Assembly (NCBI RefSeq): GCF_027887165.1
Contig: NC_077232.1
Span: 57,737,788 to 57,801,787 of the forward strand
Length of the DNA stretch: 64,000 nt
Source: Monodelphis domestica
Lineage: Eukaryota; Chordata; Mammalia; Didelphimorphia; Didelphidae
Reading direction: 5' to 3'
Shown: positions 21,800 to 34,965 of the stretch, one piece after another
Layout: each line of letters opens with the position of its first letter
Position numbering within the stretch: the first letter of the stretch is position 1
Translations under genes and position numbers: made by a program
The notes under the pieces: model-generated
What the model saw: the letters and a program-made list of their open reading frames with translations, nothing else
Told to the model about the DNA's origin: nothing
Database searches by the model: none

Positions 21800-23065
21800 A
21801 GAAATTGTCTGGTAGTTCTTGAATTTGGCTATAACATTCCTGGGCATTGTCAGTTGGGGATTGTGATCTGTGATCTGTGGATTCTTTCAATCTCTACTTT
21901 ACCCTCTTGTTCTAGAATGTTGGGGAAATTTTCTTGTATAATTTCCTGTAGAATGATATCCAGGCTGGTTTTTTTTTTGCCATGATTTTCCAACAGTCCA
22001 ATAATTATTAAATTTTATCTTCTGGATCTATTTTCCATATCTGTAGTTTTATCAATGAGGTGTTTCATATTTTTCCAATTTTTTCATTCTTTTGATTTTG
22101 TTTTATAGATTCTTGCTGCCTTTTGAAGTCATTTTCTTCTACTTTTTGGAATCTAATTTTTAAAGACTGAATTTCATTCCTGGCTCTTTGGTCATCCTTC
22201 TCCTTCTGGTCTGATTTTCTTTGTAGGTCATCTTTCACTTTCTTTGCTTCATTTTCAAGCTGGTCATCTCTGGCTTTCAAGACACTATTTTCTTGTTTTA
22301 GTTCATATGCTTCTGTTTCCAGATGACTTATTTTGCTTTTTAAGTTCTTTTTCCAATTGTCTTCAACCTCTCTTATTTTTTTCTGAATTGTATTTTGAGT
22401 TCTTCCGAAGCTTGTGTCCATTTTTTCTGGAATTTCCACATTTTTGCTTGGTTTTTCCTAATCCTCCTCTGTTCCATTTGCTCTTCATTCATTACCTGGA
22501 TATGAGCCTTCGATTTTAATTTCTTTTTTTATTTTTCTGTTTACTCATATTTTTCCCTTCTTCCCCCTTGTCATTGGTTGTAATCTTGCTCCTCTGTTTA
22601 TTTGTTGGATCTGTAGGTTTGGGCTATTCTGTCCTGAAGGGGCTTCTTTTCTGCTCTGCTGATTGACTAGATTAGGTTGATGGAGTATTAATGAACCCTG
22701 AGGTCAGGTATTCCTTATATGGCATCAGAATCTGAAGGTGTAGATGAAGGTGTAGAGTTTGAAGGGAGCTGTGCTCCATGCCCTGCTATCAAGGTATTCT
22801 GTATTGGTTGTAGCCTTCACCCTGAGAGCTTAGTCAGCAAGGCTCTCAATGCAGTTAGTAGAGGAGGGATGTTGGAGGTTGAGCTTCCTTGCCATCTGAA
22901 GGCTTCTTATCTGTCCTTTTAAATTCAATACAGTAAGAGGGTCCCCCAGCTCTGTCCTGTTGTTAGATTTGGTTTTCTGTCCCCTCAAAGCACTCAATTT
23001 TTGATTCAGTGGAAGGGTTTTCAGAAATGTCTGGACTTTTGCTGCATCTAAGTGGCCATCTTCTG
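21800..23065 (-). mobile_element. L1 5' portion: ORF1 N-terminal half and 5' UTR
   Basis: The minus strand from 22439 to 22065 is open for 124 codons: MEIPEKMDTSFGRTQNTIQK, then a heptad-rich stretch (KISHLETEAYELKQENSVLK), the ORF1 coiled coil. 21800-22060 encodes a broken RNA-recognition region (IERIHRS and NVIAKFKNYQT phrases). 22500-23060 is GC-richer 5' UTR ending at CATCTAAGTGGCCATCTTCT, the usual L1 5' start in antisense. The ORF1 C-terminus and ORF2 are missing on the side of the inverted-repeat arm. Confidence 0.85.
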
Positions 23066-23880
23066 AAGACTTTCTAATTTTGTGATTCTGTGATTTTGCA
23101 GAAAATGTTAAAAAGATTCTCTGTTCTCTTAGCTACTTTTTTGGAAATGAAGCAGTAGAGAGAAATGTAATAGAAAGAACCCTGGGCTGTGACAATTTGT
23201 TGTTTGATCTTAGGCATATTCCTTAAACTCTCTGATCCTCAGTTTCAGGTTATGAAAGGCAAGGACAATAATTTGGAGGATCTGTTTTACAAGACTGTTG
23301 GGGGAATCAAATGTCATAATGTACAGGCAAATGCTCTACAAACCATACTCTGTTATTCAAATGCCAGATATTATTGTTATTAATATAGTTCATTGTGCAT
23401 CTTAATAATTATGCTTTGGCAGCTCTATTGTAAAAACATAAAACATTTATTGATTTATATAACAGTATCACAGAGGATGGCTCTGTAAACTCTGATTGAG
23501 ACATCATTACAAAGAGATGTCTTCTCTGACCTTTTAAATATCCTACATATTGGGGTCTTAAATACAGCCTTACTTTAAAATTAGCACTTTCAGACACCCC
23601 TAAGAATCTTCCTTTTAAGCATGAAAGTATATAGTGCTCCCATCTCAGGCCTCTAAATGCATAATATAAAAGAGAATATGTTATGGTACAGAAAATCATA
23701 CTTAGAGACAATACTGACCAGCTGAGCATATGTTGATGGAAAGAGAAGAGGATTTGAAGTCTGAAAACCTGGATTAAATCAACTCTATTTTATATTGTAT
23801 GTTTGATTTTGTGAAAATCACTTAGGCTTCTTAAGCCTCAGATTCCTTATCCATAAATCAAAGGCTTTTGATGATATTTT
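23066..23880 (+). repeat. Two MIR SINEs with unassigned sequence between them
   Basis: 23150-23385 (AAAGAACCCTGGGCTGTGAC, TTGGAGGATCTG) and 23720-23880 (GGATTTGAAGTCTGAAAACC, GAAAATCACTTAGGCTTCTT) are plus-strand MIRs. 23400-23715 shows nothing I can name. Confidence 0.65.
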
Positions 23881-23884
23881 CTTG

Positions 23885-25405
23885 AAGGTATTTTGCAGTT
23901 CCAAATCTATGATGTTATCATTTGGTGTGAATGGTAAGTATGATTTGATATTCCCCATTGTTTTTGTCATTGAAAGATTAAATGGAAAGGCCTGTTTATC
24001 CCTAAGATTTCTAGAGTTTTTAATAGGAATAGGTGTTGTATTTTTTCCAATGCTTTTTTTCTATATCTATTGAGAAAATCATATGATTTCTGTTAGCTTT
24101 GTTATTGACATGGCCAATTATGTTGATAGTTTTCATACTATTAAACCAGCCTTGCATTCTTGGTTATAAATCTCACCTGGTCACTGTGAATAATCCTTGT
24201 GATATATTTCTGTAGTCTGCTAGTATTTAAAGATCTTTGCACTGTTATTTATAAAGGAAATTGGTTTGTAATTTTCTGTTTCTGCTTTTTATCTTCTTGG
24301 CTTAGGTATCAGCTCCATATTTCTGCCATAAAAATAATTTTTTAGGATTCCTTTTTTACCTATTTTGCCATAGAGTTTCTAGAGTATTGTGATTAATTGC
24401 TCTTTAAAAGTTTGATAGAATTCACTAGTGGATCCATCTGGCCCTGGGGATTTTATCTTGGGAAATTCATTGATGGCTGGTTCAATTTCATTTTCTAAAA
24501 TGGGGATTATTTAAGTATGCTATTCCTTCTTTTGTTAATCTGAAGAATTCATTTTTTTTCTAAATTTGCATCCATTTGATTTAGAATGTCAGATTTATTG
24601 TCATTTAATGAGGCAAAATAGGTCCTAATGATTGCTTTATTTCCTCATCATTGTTGATGAATTCACCATTTTCATTTTTGATACTAGTAATTTGATTTTC
24701 TTCATGCTTTTTTAAACCAAATCAACCAACTTCCTATCTATTTTATTTTTTAAATAAAAACAAATCCTATTCTTATTTATTAGTTCAATAGTTCTATTAT
24801 TTTTAATTTTATTCATTTTCTTTTGATTTTTAGGATTTTTAACTTAGTGTATAATTGGGTATTTTTAATTTGTTCTTTTTCTAGTTTTTTTGTTTTATTT
24901 TTTAGTGGCATGCCCAATTCATTGTTCTGCTTTTTTCTCTATTCTATTGCTATAGTCATTCAGAGAAATAAATCTTCCCCTAAGTACCCCCTTTGGCTAT
25001 ATCCCATAAATTTTGATTACTAACTACTAATTTGTCTTTCTGTAACTCCTTATTGATTATAATTTTTATTGAACTATGATCTGAAAATGTTGCATTCATT
25101 ATTTCTGCCTTTCTTTAATTGGTTGTGAAGTTTTTATGTCCTATTACATGGTCAATTTTTTTTTGTCTGTACTATGTACTGCTAAAAAGAATGCATATCC
25201 CTTTTTACTCCCATTCAACTTTCTCCAGAGATCTGTTAAATCTAACTTTTCTAAAATTTGATTTACTTCCTTTACTTCTTTCTTGTTTATTTTTTGGATA
25301 GATATGTCTAGTTCTGAGAAGGGTCTATATTCCCACTAGTATACTATTTCCTTATAAGTTCAATTGATTTTTTCCTTTAAAATTTTTGAGGCTATATCAT
25401 TTGGT

Positions 25406-25441
<36 letters not shown>

Positions 25442-26204
25442 AGTATTAATATTACTTCATTATCTACAGTATGTTTCATCAAGTAAAATTTCCTTCCTTA
25501 TCTCTTTTAATTAGATCTATTTTTCCTGTAGTTTTTTTTCCCAAGATCATGATTGCTACTCCTGCTTTTTTTTACCTAAGTTGAAGCCCAACAGATTTTG
25601 CTCCATTACCTTACTTTTACTTTCTGTGTGTTTATCTGCTTCAAATGTTTTTCTTGTAAACAAAATATGACAGAGTTATGTTATTTAATCCACTTTGTTA
25701 CTTGGTTCCATTGTATTCATTTACATTCAGTTACGATTAACATGTTTATTCCAAATCCATCTAATTTCCCTTTTTGATCCTAAACTTTCTCCTTTAACTC
25801 TGTTCCTCCACACAAATGTTTTGTTTTTAATGCCTCCAATTCCTCTTCCCTTATATTACTTCTTTACCTACCCCCATCTTTATTATTCACCTTTTACTTC
25901 TCTATAGGTTAAGATAAGTTTCTATACCACAAAGAGTCTTGTTGTTATTCCCTCTTTGAGAAAATTCCAATGAGAGTAAGGTTTAAGCATTACCTTTCAC
26001 TATCCCAATCCTCCTCTCTACTATAATAGTTTTTTTTGGTATCTTTTTAGGTGATACACTGTACTGCATTTTATTACTCTCTTCTCTTTTCTCTTATTGG
26101 AATTCTTTTTTTTTACTTTTTTTCTTTTTGGTATATCATTTCATTCTAAACAGTTTACTCAAATACCCTCTGTCTATGTACACTTCTTTTTATTTTCACT
26201 TTAA
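23885..26204 (-). mobile_element. L1 ORF2: reverse transcriptase to endonuclease part
   Basis: Antisense ORF2 landmarks in order: TTAAACCAGCCTTGCATTCT, CTTAGGTATCAGCTCCATAT, GGATCCATCTGGCCCTGGGG (RT region, SGPDGS motif in antisense), then the linker and TTTTTCTTGTAAACAAAATA (endonuclease). A (TA)n run sits at 25411-25435. All frames are broken. It joins ORF1 sequence at 27016 after a later L1 insertion. Confidence 0.85.
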
Positions 26205-27015
26205 ACATTATTTTATTTGGTCATTTCCAAGCATTATTCATTGGAAACAAAGATCATTTTCTTTTCCTCCCCCCCCCCCCCTTTCCCACCACCTCTCCCA
26301 TAGCCAATGCATGATTCCACTGGGTATCACATGTGTTCTTGATTCAAACCTATTTCCATGTTGTTGGTATTTGCATTAGAGTGTTCATTTAGAGTCTCTC
26401 CTCAGTCGTATCCCCTTCCCCCCGTAGTCAAGCAGTTGCTTTTCCTCAGTGTTTTTACTCCCATAGTTTATCCTCTGCTTGTGGATAGTGTTTTTTAGAT
26501 CCCTGCAGATTGTTCAGGCACATTGCATTGACACTAATGGAGAAGTCCATTACATTTGATTGTACCATAGTGTATCAGTCTCTGTGTATAATGTTTTCCT
26601 GGTTCTGCTCTTTTCACTCTGCATCACTTCCTGGAGGTTGTTCCAGTCTCCATGGAATTCCTCCACTTTATTATTCCTTTTAGCACAATAGTATTCCATC
26701 ACCAACATATACCACAATTTGTTCAGTCATTCCCCAATTGAAGGGCATCCCCTCATTTTCCAATTTTTGGCCACCACAAAGAGCGCAGCTATGAATATTC
26801 TTGTACAAGTCTTTTTCCTTATTATTTCTTTGGGGTACAATCCCAACAGTGCTATGGCTGGATCAAAGGGCAGACAGTCTTTTATCACCCTTTGAGCACA
26901 GTTCCAAATTGCCCTCCAGAGTGGTTGGATCAATTCACAACTCCACCAGCAATGAATTAATGTCCCTACTTTGCCACATCCCCTCCAGCATTCATTACTT
27001 TCCTTTGCTTCTATG
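26205..27015 (-). mobile_element. Younger 5'-truncated L1 inserted in the older L1
   Basis: The minus strand is open from 27020 to 26727: ESNECWRGCGKVGTLIHCWW, then FDPAIALLGLYPKEIIRKKT and IFIAALFVVAKNWKMRGCPS, a good match to the ORF2 C-terminus. The 3' UTR follows with a 13-C run at 26269-26281. Its better preservation than the flanking L1 fits a later insertion. Confidence 0.88.
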
Positions 27016-28820
27016 TACATTTCTCATTGCTCTACTGAAGATAAAAAAAATGAGTTGCAAATATCTTTGGAATATAAATGGTTAAACTTCATTGAATCCC
27101 TTAAATTTTCTCTCATTTATTTACCTTTTTATGCTTCACTTGAATTTTGTATTTGGATATCAAGTTTTCTGCTTTAGTCTGGTCTTTTCATTAGGAATGT
27201 TTTGAAGTATTCTGTTTTATTAAATGACCATTTTCCCCTTGAAAGAATACAGTCATTTTTATAGGTAGGTGATTCTTGGTTATAAATCTTATTCTTTTCC
27301 CTTCTGGTATATCATATTCCAAACCTTTCAGTTCTTTCATGTGGACACTCCTAAATCCTGGGTAATCCTTACTGTGACTTCATGATATTTGAACTATTTC
27401 TTTCTGGCTGTTTGTAATATGTTGATTTTTTTTTCCTTTGGTCTGGTAGCTCTTGAATTTGGCTATAAAATTCCTGGGAGTTGTCATTTGGGAATTTATT
27501 AGAGGATATTATTGGTGGATTCTTTAAATTTATAGTTACCCTGATGTTCAAGAATATCAGGGACATTTTATTTTCTTTGGTAATTTCTTATAATATACTA
27601 TCTAGACTTTTTTATTTATCATGACTTTCAGGTAGTCCATTCTTGGATTATTTCTCTTAGATCAATTTTCCAGGTCAGCTTTGTTCATTAAGGTATTTCA
27701 TATTTTCTTTTGTTTTTCATTATTTAAATTTTGTTTATTTTTTATTGATGTCTCATGAAGTCATTAGCTTCTAATAAACCAATTTTAATTTTTAAAGAAT
27801 TATTTTCTTCCTTGATCTTTTGAACTTCCTTTAACATTTGGTCAAATCTACATTTTAGAAAACTCTTCATTGGATTTTAGTGCCTCTTTTTCCATTTGAA
27901 CAATCCTGCTTTTTAAAGCTGTTTTTGCTTAAATGTTTACATTACTTTCATTTCTTTTCCCCATTTTTTCTTCTGCCACTCTTATTTGATTTTTAATTCC
28001 TTTTTGAACTCTTCCATAGTTTTAGACTAATTTCCCCTTTTATTTGATGTTTTGCATGTGGCTTCTTTGATTTTACTGTTCCTTACTGAATCTGTGCTTT
28101 GCTTTTCTTTGTCTCCAAAGAAATTTCCTATGGTTAAGGGTTTGGGTTTTCTTTTGTTTTTGCTGTTTGCTCACATTTCCAGGCTTTTTTGTTTTTGTTT
28201 ATTTTTACTTTTACTTTTATCTTAAAAGTGGGTTCTTTTTTCAGGGTAGAGAGCACTTTCCTAAATTTTAGTTTGTCTTTGCTGTTACCCTCAGCTATAC
28301 TTCTGGATTCATGAAAGTTTCAATTCTCCTAAATTGCTATGATGGCTTATGGGTTGGTAAGTATGGATGCCACCTTCTGTTGCTAATCCAATTTCCAAAG
28401 GCCAGAGGACTGTGAGCTACCTTGCCCTGGAGCTTAAAATCTTAGTGCAGGCTTGAATAGAGCTCTTGAGCTCCCCTCAATCTAGCACCAGCCAGACTGG
28501 GACTACCACTTGCCCTCGAGTTGCTCTAGCATTTAGGTCTTCATTATTGGCTTGGGTAGAGGCTCCAAGCCTTACTCTGGGCTTATACAAGTCAGGTACA
28601 CTGTAGACTTCCATATATTGCAACTTGGGGGTCTTTCTACAGGCTTGAATGGATCAGATGCCAGAATCTCTGCACTTCTAGGGCTTGGGGCTTCACAGGG
28701 TGGGTATAGGGTTCTCTGCTGTTGGCTTAGGCAGGACCTTGGATCTAAAAGTTGGGCTTGTGTCCAGTTTCTGAACCTGATGCAGTAGGTGGGGCATCAG
28801 GGCTCAGGGCACCTAGCTTC
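27016..28820 (-). mobile_element. L1 ORF1 and 5' UTR of the older element
   Basis: 27369-27566 encodes in antisense NSQEFYSQIQELPDQRKKKS, comparable to the ORF1 RNA-recognition end. 27700-28000 is the coiled-coil segment. 28230-28800 is GC-richer 5' UTR-like sequence. Together with 23885-26204 it forms one L1 lacking its 3' part. Confidence 0.75.
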
Positions 28821-28821
28821 T

Positions 28822-28905
28822 GCTAGGTGATTCAGTAGATTGAGAGCCAAGCCTAGAGACAGAAGGTTCTGGGCTCAAATTTGGTCTCAGACATTTCCTA
28901 GCAGA
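28822..28905 (+). mobile_element. SINE1-like fragment running into a purine microsatellite
   Basis: GTGATTCAGTAGATTGAGAG...GGGCTCAAATTTGGTCTCAG, ended by GAAA/GGAA repeats where the middle of the SINE should be. Confidence 0.75.
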
Positions 28906-29032
28906 AAGAAAGGAAGGAAGGAAAGAAAAAAGAAATGGAGGAAGGAAGAAAGGAAAGAAGGAAGGAAGGAAGGAAGGAAGGAAGGAAAGGAGGGGTGAAG
29001 GAAAGAAAAGAAAGAAAAGAAAAAAGGAAATA
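28906..29032 (+). repeat. GGAA/GAAA purine tract
   Basis: About 125 bases almost purely of A and G on this strand, with (GGAA) units clearest at 28954-28988. Confidence 0.92.
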
Positions 29033-29420
29033 ATGTTTGCAATTTAGAAGCTCTTACACTTCAAAGAATTATAAGAAGAAAGATCTCAGCTAGTCTCACC
29101 TATACCAGATCATAGCTATCCTCTGTACCATCTCTAGTCATCAAGCCTCTGCTCAAAACTTTCTAGTGGAGGGGAGTTCACTGTCTTCAAGGCAGTTTAT
29201 TCAGTTTATTCCACTTAAAGATAACTTTAATAACTAAGAAGTCTTTTTTTCTTTCTAATCTTTGCACCTTCTACCTATTGCTAATGTTTCTGCCTTTGGC
29301 AGCCTAGCACATCTTATCATTCCTTATACCAATCTTTCAGAGAATCTTGTCAGCCTGGGTGTGCTCTTGCTAAGATTTTATTACTACAATACATAATTAG
29401 GATTCCTTTGTGATGCAGAA
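29033..29420 (-). repeat. CR1/L3-type LINE 3' region
   Basis: AAGCCTCTGCTCAAAACTTT, CTAGTGGAGGGGAGTTCACT and TCAAGGCAGTTTATTC are the reverse complement of the family seen at 9300-9775. Confidence 0.6.
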
Positions 29421-30529
29421 ACATTGTCCATTAAAACTATTTAAACAAACCCTGGAGCAATTGTCATAGTTCATTTTGTTTCAAAGCATCTGATCCTCAT
29501 TAAGAAAAGAAAACTTTTTTGAGATGATGATGGTAGAGGAAGTGTAGGTCACCATAAAGAATTCATCAAACATCATAAATTTAGAACTAAAAAAGTCCTG
29601 TGAAGTCTTTTATTTCTAGTCTTTTTTCATTCTCTTCAGAGAATGCTTATAGAATGAAAACATCTTTTTAAGCTGTGATATTATGAGTAAAACAATTTTT
29701 TTTAGCCTCAAATTCCCCATTTACTCCTTTGTGATATTTCCAACTTGATTTAAAATTTTTAAACTGTAAAATGCCTGACTTCAGCCTGGTCACAGGTCCA
29801 AAAAGAGGAAGAAGTAGGAATTATAGCCACTTAAATACAATCAAGCAAAATGTGGGGATGCAGGAAAATGGAATTTTGGGAAATACTAAGGGACTTCTGG
29901 GGGATGATGTCCAAAGGCTCAAAATCTCCATTAATACATATTTCTCCCTGTGATCCTATTAGGAAACCAGTTTCCCCTAAAGGATCATGGAACCATAATC
30001 AACTTAAAAATTGCAATAATTTCTGAATAAAAGGAAAAGAGAACAAAAACAATGATTACTAGGTTGACAAAAAGCCAATTTGGGGGCAGTCCTATCTGGC
30101 ATAAGAGTATACATTCAAAATAAAAGCATTTCAACCCCCCCCCATAATTCAATTCACATCCCAAAGTTCATTCTGGATTTTCTGGTGCAGCAAGTAGTCT
30201 CTGAAGGCATCTATCTTCATGACACATTCTGGATTCTGGGAGGCAGGAAGTTTCTTATCCTAAAATTGCTCAAATTTAAATCAAAGTTCACAACAATAAC
30301 TTGACCCCCCCTGAGGTGAATAATAACAAACACAGGGATCACTCAGGGTTGCATGGCTGAGTTATGAGATATATGAACCAATTTGCAAAAGAAAATCAAA
30401 AATATGAAAAATCCAAATAAAGAGAAAAATAACTCCTTTCATATTGTGATATGAAAAAGATCCCCTGAGGACATTGTCTTCTGCATTTTTAGCATAAATG
30501 AATGCTATACTTTGTCAAGACCCCCCCCC
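29421..30529. other. No gene or clear repeat seen
   Basis: Short C runs occur at 30131-30142 and 30302-30310, and a longer one at about 30520-30531. The small open frames at 29771 and 30080 have no recognisable features. Confidence 0.45.
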
Positions 30530-30800
30530 CCATATCTATTGGGATAATCATGTGGTTTGGGACATTTTTATTTTTAACATTATTGCTTAAGTTAATTATT
30601 TTCAGATTGTTGAACCATCCTTGAATCCATGGTATAAATCAAACTTAGTTATAATGTGTGACTTCTCAGATGAATTGCTCTAATCTGTTTGTGCTCCTTG
30701 AGGGCTAAGATTGTTTTTACCTTTGTCTTTCCACCCCTTAAATCTAATGTAGTATCTAGCATCTAGTAGACATTTAATGTCTCTTTAAAATGTTAATATT
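30530..30800. repeat. L1 RT fragment (antisense) then L2 3' end (plus)
   Basis: 30532-30685 reads ATTGGGATAATCATGTGGTT, TTGTTGAACCATCCTTGAAT and GGTATAAATCAAACTTAG, an antisense L1 RT segment. 30690-30790 reads CTCCTTGAGGGCTAAGATTG and ATCTAGTAGACATTTAATG, the L2 end. Confidence 0.65.
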
Positions 30801-31362
30801 TATGTAGTTTTTATCTTTAATTTATTAAAATTTTTTGACTTCTAAATTCTCTCCCTCTCTCCCACTCCTCCCCACCCACTGAAAATGCAAGTAATATATC
30901 AATTATATATGTAAAATCTTGCAAAATATATTTGTTACCCACATAGCAAAAAAAAAAAGCAAGAAACATAAAACGTGAACAAATATGCTTTGATATGCAT
31001 TCAGTTCTCTCTCTGGCGGTGGATAGCTTTTTTCATCACGGGTTCTTTGGAATTCTCTTGGATCATTGCCTTGATAAGAATAGTAATTCTTTCAGTTGAT
31101 TATACAATATTATTGTTACTGTGCAAAATAATTTTCTAGTTCTTCTTACTTCACTTTGCATCAGTTCACATAAGTCTTCCAAGGTTTTTCTCAAACCAAC
31201 CTGCTCATTATTGCTTATAAATAATAATGGTATACTATAATTTGTTCAGCCAGTCCCCAATTAATGAGTATTCCATCAATTTCCAAATCTTTGTCACCAA
31301 AAAAAGAGCTGCTATAAATATTTGTATACATTTAGATCTTTTGCCTTCTTTGATCTCTTTGG

Positions 31363-31395
<33 letters not shown>

Positions 31396-32285
31396 TTAGT
31401 AGTGGTATTGCTGATTCAAAGTGCATGAACAGTTTTATAGCCCTTTGGGCATAGTTTCAAATTGTTGCCCAGAATGGGTGAACCAGTTCACAACTCCACT
31501 AATAGTATATTAATATGCCTTATTTTTAACACTTTCAGCTTTTATCATTTTCTTATATAAGCCAATCTGATAATTACGAGGTATTACTTTAGAATTATTT
31601 GAATTTGAATTGCTCAAATAAATAGTGATTTAGAGCATTTTCATATGATTATTGATATTTTTTTCTTTGCTCTTCTGAAAACTGCTTTTTCATATGCTTT
31701 GATCATTTGGGGAATGGCTTTTAATTTGATGGATTTGGCTCAGTTCCCTATATATTGGAAAAATGAATGAAACCAGTTTTATCAGATAAACAAGCTTTCC
31801 AGTTTCCTTCTTTTGTTCTAATTTTGACTGCATTGGTTTGTTTGTTCAAAAACTTTTAAATTTCATGTAATCAAAATTATCCATTATGCTTCTTTTCGTC
31901 CTTTCTATCTTTTATTTGATCATAAACTCTTCCCTTATCAATAGATCTGACAAATAAAAATTTTCCATTCTCCCCTAATTTGCTTAGAATATCACCCTTT
32001 ATATCTAAACCATGTCTCCATTTTAACATTATTCTGGTATACAGTGTAAGATGTTAGCCTCTGTCTAGTTTCTTCTAAATTGATTTCCAGCTTTCCCAGA
32101 AATTTTTGTCTAATAAAATTCTTGCTTGGATCTTTGCATTTGTCAAATGCCACATTATTATGGGCATTCTCAACTGTGTTATGCACCTATTCTCTGTCGC
32201 TGATCCACCATTCTTTCTTAGTCAGCACCAGCTTGTTTTGATGATTGTTGCTTTGTAACATAATTTGAAATCTGGTACCACTAAA
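30801..32285 (-). mobile_element. L1 3' portion (3' UTR plus ORF2 C-terminal region)
   Basis: 3' UTR CCCTCTCTCCC block, then antisense ORF2 C-terminus including a LFLVTKIWKLMEYSLIGDWL frame at 31300-31235. A TATA-type microsatellite lies at 31365-31395. 31960-32280 continues into the connection region (TGTTGCTTTGTAACATAATT). Confidence 0.8.
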
Positions 32286-33744
32286 AAAAATCACATTCAA
32301 GGATAACAAAGTACTTTTCTCATAATAAGTGAAATTTGTACATGTACACAATCATCCTTATTTTCCCTATGAAGAAACTGATCATCAGACCTGCCTAAGA
32401 TAACAAATATAGATGTAACAAAAGTGTGGTTTGAAATATGCTCCACTGACTCCATATTCAGTACTCTTTTTTCCTACTTTGTTGCCTTTTCCTCCCATTC
32501 ACTGACAAATTTATTTTTTAAAAGTAGCCTACATCCAATACTTCTCACTGTCTAGTCTTTTCCTAACCCCATGCAAGTTGGCTTTCTGAAACTGCTTTCT
32601 GAAATAATTTTAATGAGCTTCAAATCACCATAGCAAATAGTTCTTCCCTTCTCTCCCCCTTTCCATCATGACTTTTGGACTTGCCTTTCTGGATACTTTC
32701 TGCTCCCTTGATTTTTCTGAAGCCACATTCTCCATGGTTTCTCCCTAGTCTCTTAATGAAAGTGGTACCTAATGTTTTGTGTTCAAATTTCTTCTTGTCT
32801 CTATCTATGCTTCTTCCTCCTTTGATAATCTCATTCAATCTTATGTCTTCAGCTATTATCCCCTAAATAAATTGACTCAGTTTTTAAAAATCATCTACAA
32901 AAATTGCTTCATTATAATTAGAACTCCTCAAGAGAAGAAATTCTGTTTTTACTCTTTATTTGTATGTTCATTAATTAGCATGGTGCCTGGCACATGTTAA
33001 GCACTTAATAAATGCTTCGGTCATTTGACTTAACTCAAATCTATATTTCCAGACTGATCTCTCCTCTGAGTTTCAGAGTCATGTCTCTAATCCTAGAACA
33101 TATCCACCTTGCTAATCAACTGACTCCTCAAAAACAACCCATTTAAAGCCATGGTTTTTGTCATTCTATCAAAACCATTTTTCCTTCGTTTTTTCCTTCT
33201 GTATCTCTAATAGTAACAAAGCCATTCATTGAGTTTCCTGTGTTCAAAACTTTGGTGCTCTCCTTGTCCTTGTCCCATCTCTTTCCTATCTATTCAATTG
33301 CTAATTCTGATCCTCCATTCTACCTCTCCAGTAAATTTTCTTCAATTCCATTGACCCCATTCCTACACCTATTCCACTGCTACACCCTAATTCTGGGCTT
33401 AATTACATCCTGACTTGTCTATATACATAGCTTTCTAAAATATCTTCCTCCTCCATTCTCGTTTGTCTTTCATCCCATTGTCTAGAATTTTTAAAGGTTT
33501 TTTTTATAGATTTGGTCATGATGCTCCATTACTCCAACTACTTCCATGCCTATAAGGTACCTAGATATACAGATTCCTTATAATTAAGAAAAATCAGCGT
33601 TTTTAAGGTATTTGCTATAGGTTGAATGGCAAGGCGATTATCCCATATCCCATGAAAGTGATCAATGGATAGAGTAGATTTAAATAAGTTAAAAGACTTT
33701 CAGTTATTGTATTCACAGTGCCTAAAATATAGTAGGCAATTAAT
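32286..33744 (+). repeat. Old repeat block including the left part of the receptor duplication unit
   Basis: 32290-32470 is MIR/THER1-like antisense. 32900-33030 is an L2 3' end (GGTGCCTGGCACATGTTAAG). 33090-33690 aligns loosely with 49590-50230 upstream of the second receptor, clearest at CTATAAGGTACCTAGATATA versus CTACAAGGTGCCTGGAGATA and at GCTATAGGTTGAATGGCAAG versus GCTATTGGGTGGATGGTAAA. Confidence 0.55.
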
Positions 33745-34345
33745 AAATTCTTATTGAAAAATATTCATAGTGATGCTCTTTGTGGTGGCTAAAAATTGGA
33801 AAATGAAGGGCTCTCCCTTGATTGCAGAATGGCTGAATAAATTGTGGTATCTGATGGTGATGGAATACTATTGTGCTGTAAAGATTGATGATCTGGAGGA
33901 TTTCTATATGATCTGGGAGAATCTCAATGAACTGATGCAGAGTAAATGAGCAGAACCAGAAGAACATTGTACACAGAAAGTACAACATTGTGGAACAATC
34001 CAATGAAATGGACTTTGCTCCTAGTAACAATGCAACAATCCAAGACACTCCTGAAGGAATTATGGGAAAGAATTCTATCCACATTGAGAGAAAAAACTAT
34101 TGGAGTAGAAATTCAAGAGAAAAATATATGATATCACTTATCACATGTATTAAGGGGGTTAGGCTTTAAAAATTGCTCTATAGCAAAAATGAATAATATG
34201 AAAATGGGTCTCAAGTGATAACATTTGTATAATCCAGTGGAAATGCTTGTTGACTTTGGGAGGAGGATGGGAAGAGGGAAGGGAAGGAAAATAAATCATG
34301 GAAACATGGAAAAATATTTTAAAATAAAAATTTCAAAATAAATAA
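33745..34345 (+). mobile_element. 5'-truncated L1, plus strand
   Basis: TTTGTGGTGGCTAAAAATTG, GGCTGAATAAATTGTGGTAT and GGAATACTATTGTGCTGTAA encode the L1 ORF2 C-terminus (VAKNWK...MEYYCA). The 3' UTR and A-rich end follow. It lies inside the receptor duplication unit but is absent from the second unit. Confidence 0.87.
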
Positions 34346-34384
34346 ATAAGTTCTTGTTGACTTATTTATTGTCATATTCTAGAT

Positions 34385-34878
34385 GGAAGAGAAGTACATA
34401 CTTTGGCTTAGAGTTTGAAAGATTTAAGTTCAAATCTTGCCTCAGACACTAATTTAGCTCTGTGTCCCTTGGGAAAATGACCTTTCCCAGCCTCAATTTT
34501 CTCATGTGGAAAATGGCGATAATAATAGCATCTGTCCCAAAGGGTTGCTATATCAAATGAGTAAAAGCATTTGCAAAATTAATACTACTATTACTACTGC
34601 TAATAGAAATAGATAACATTTATGTAACACTATGTGCCAAACCCTTTTCATTTATTATTTCATTTAATTCTCACCACAGCTGCAGAAACTAGATGCTATC
34701 ATTATTCCCATTTTACAGATAAGAAAGCTAAGGCAAACAAAGATTAAATGACTTATATTATGTCATGCAGAAGTAAATTTCTGAAGCCAGATTTGAACTT
34801 GGGTCTTCTTGATTGGAGATCCATTATTTTAACCACTGTACCACCTAGCTACCCCATGAAGGCACTATATGAATGCTG
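34385..34878 (+). repeat. MIR split by an antisense THER1/MIR-class SINE
   Basis: 34385-34605 is a plus-strand MIR. 34608-34855 is an antisense THER1-class SINE (TTTACAGATAAGAAAGCTAA, TTTGAACTTGGGTCTTCTTG). MIR 3' sequence resumes as GGCACTATATGAATGCTGTC just before the microsatellite. Confidence 0.75.
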
Positions 34879-34879
34879 T

Positions 34880-34965
<86 letters not shown>

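Noticed and set aside
22065-22439. 124-codon coiled-coil protein as a host gene
   Set aside because: Sequence and context (L1 5' UTR upstream, RNA-recognition remnants downstream) identify it as the N-terminal half of L1 ORF1.
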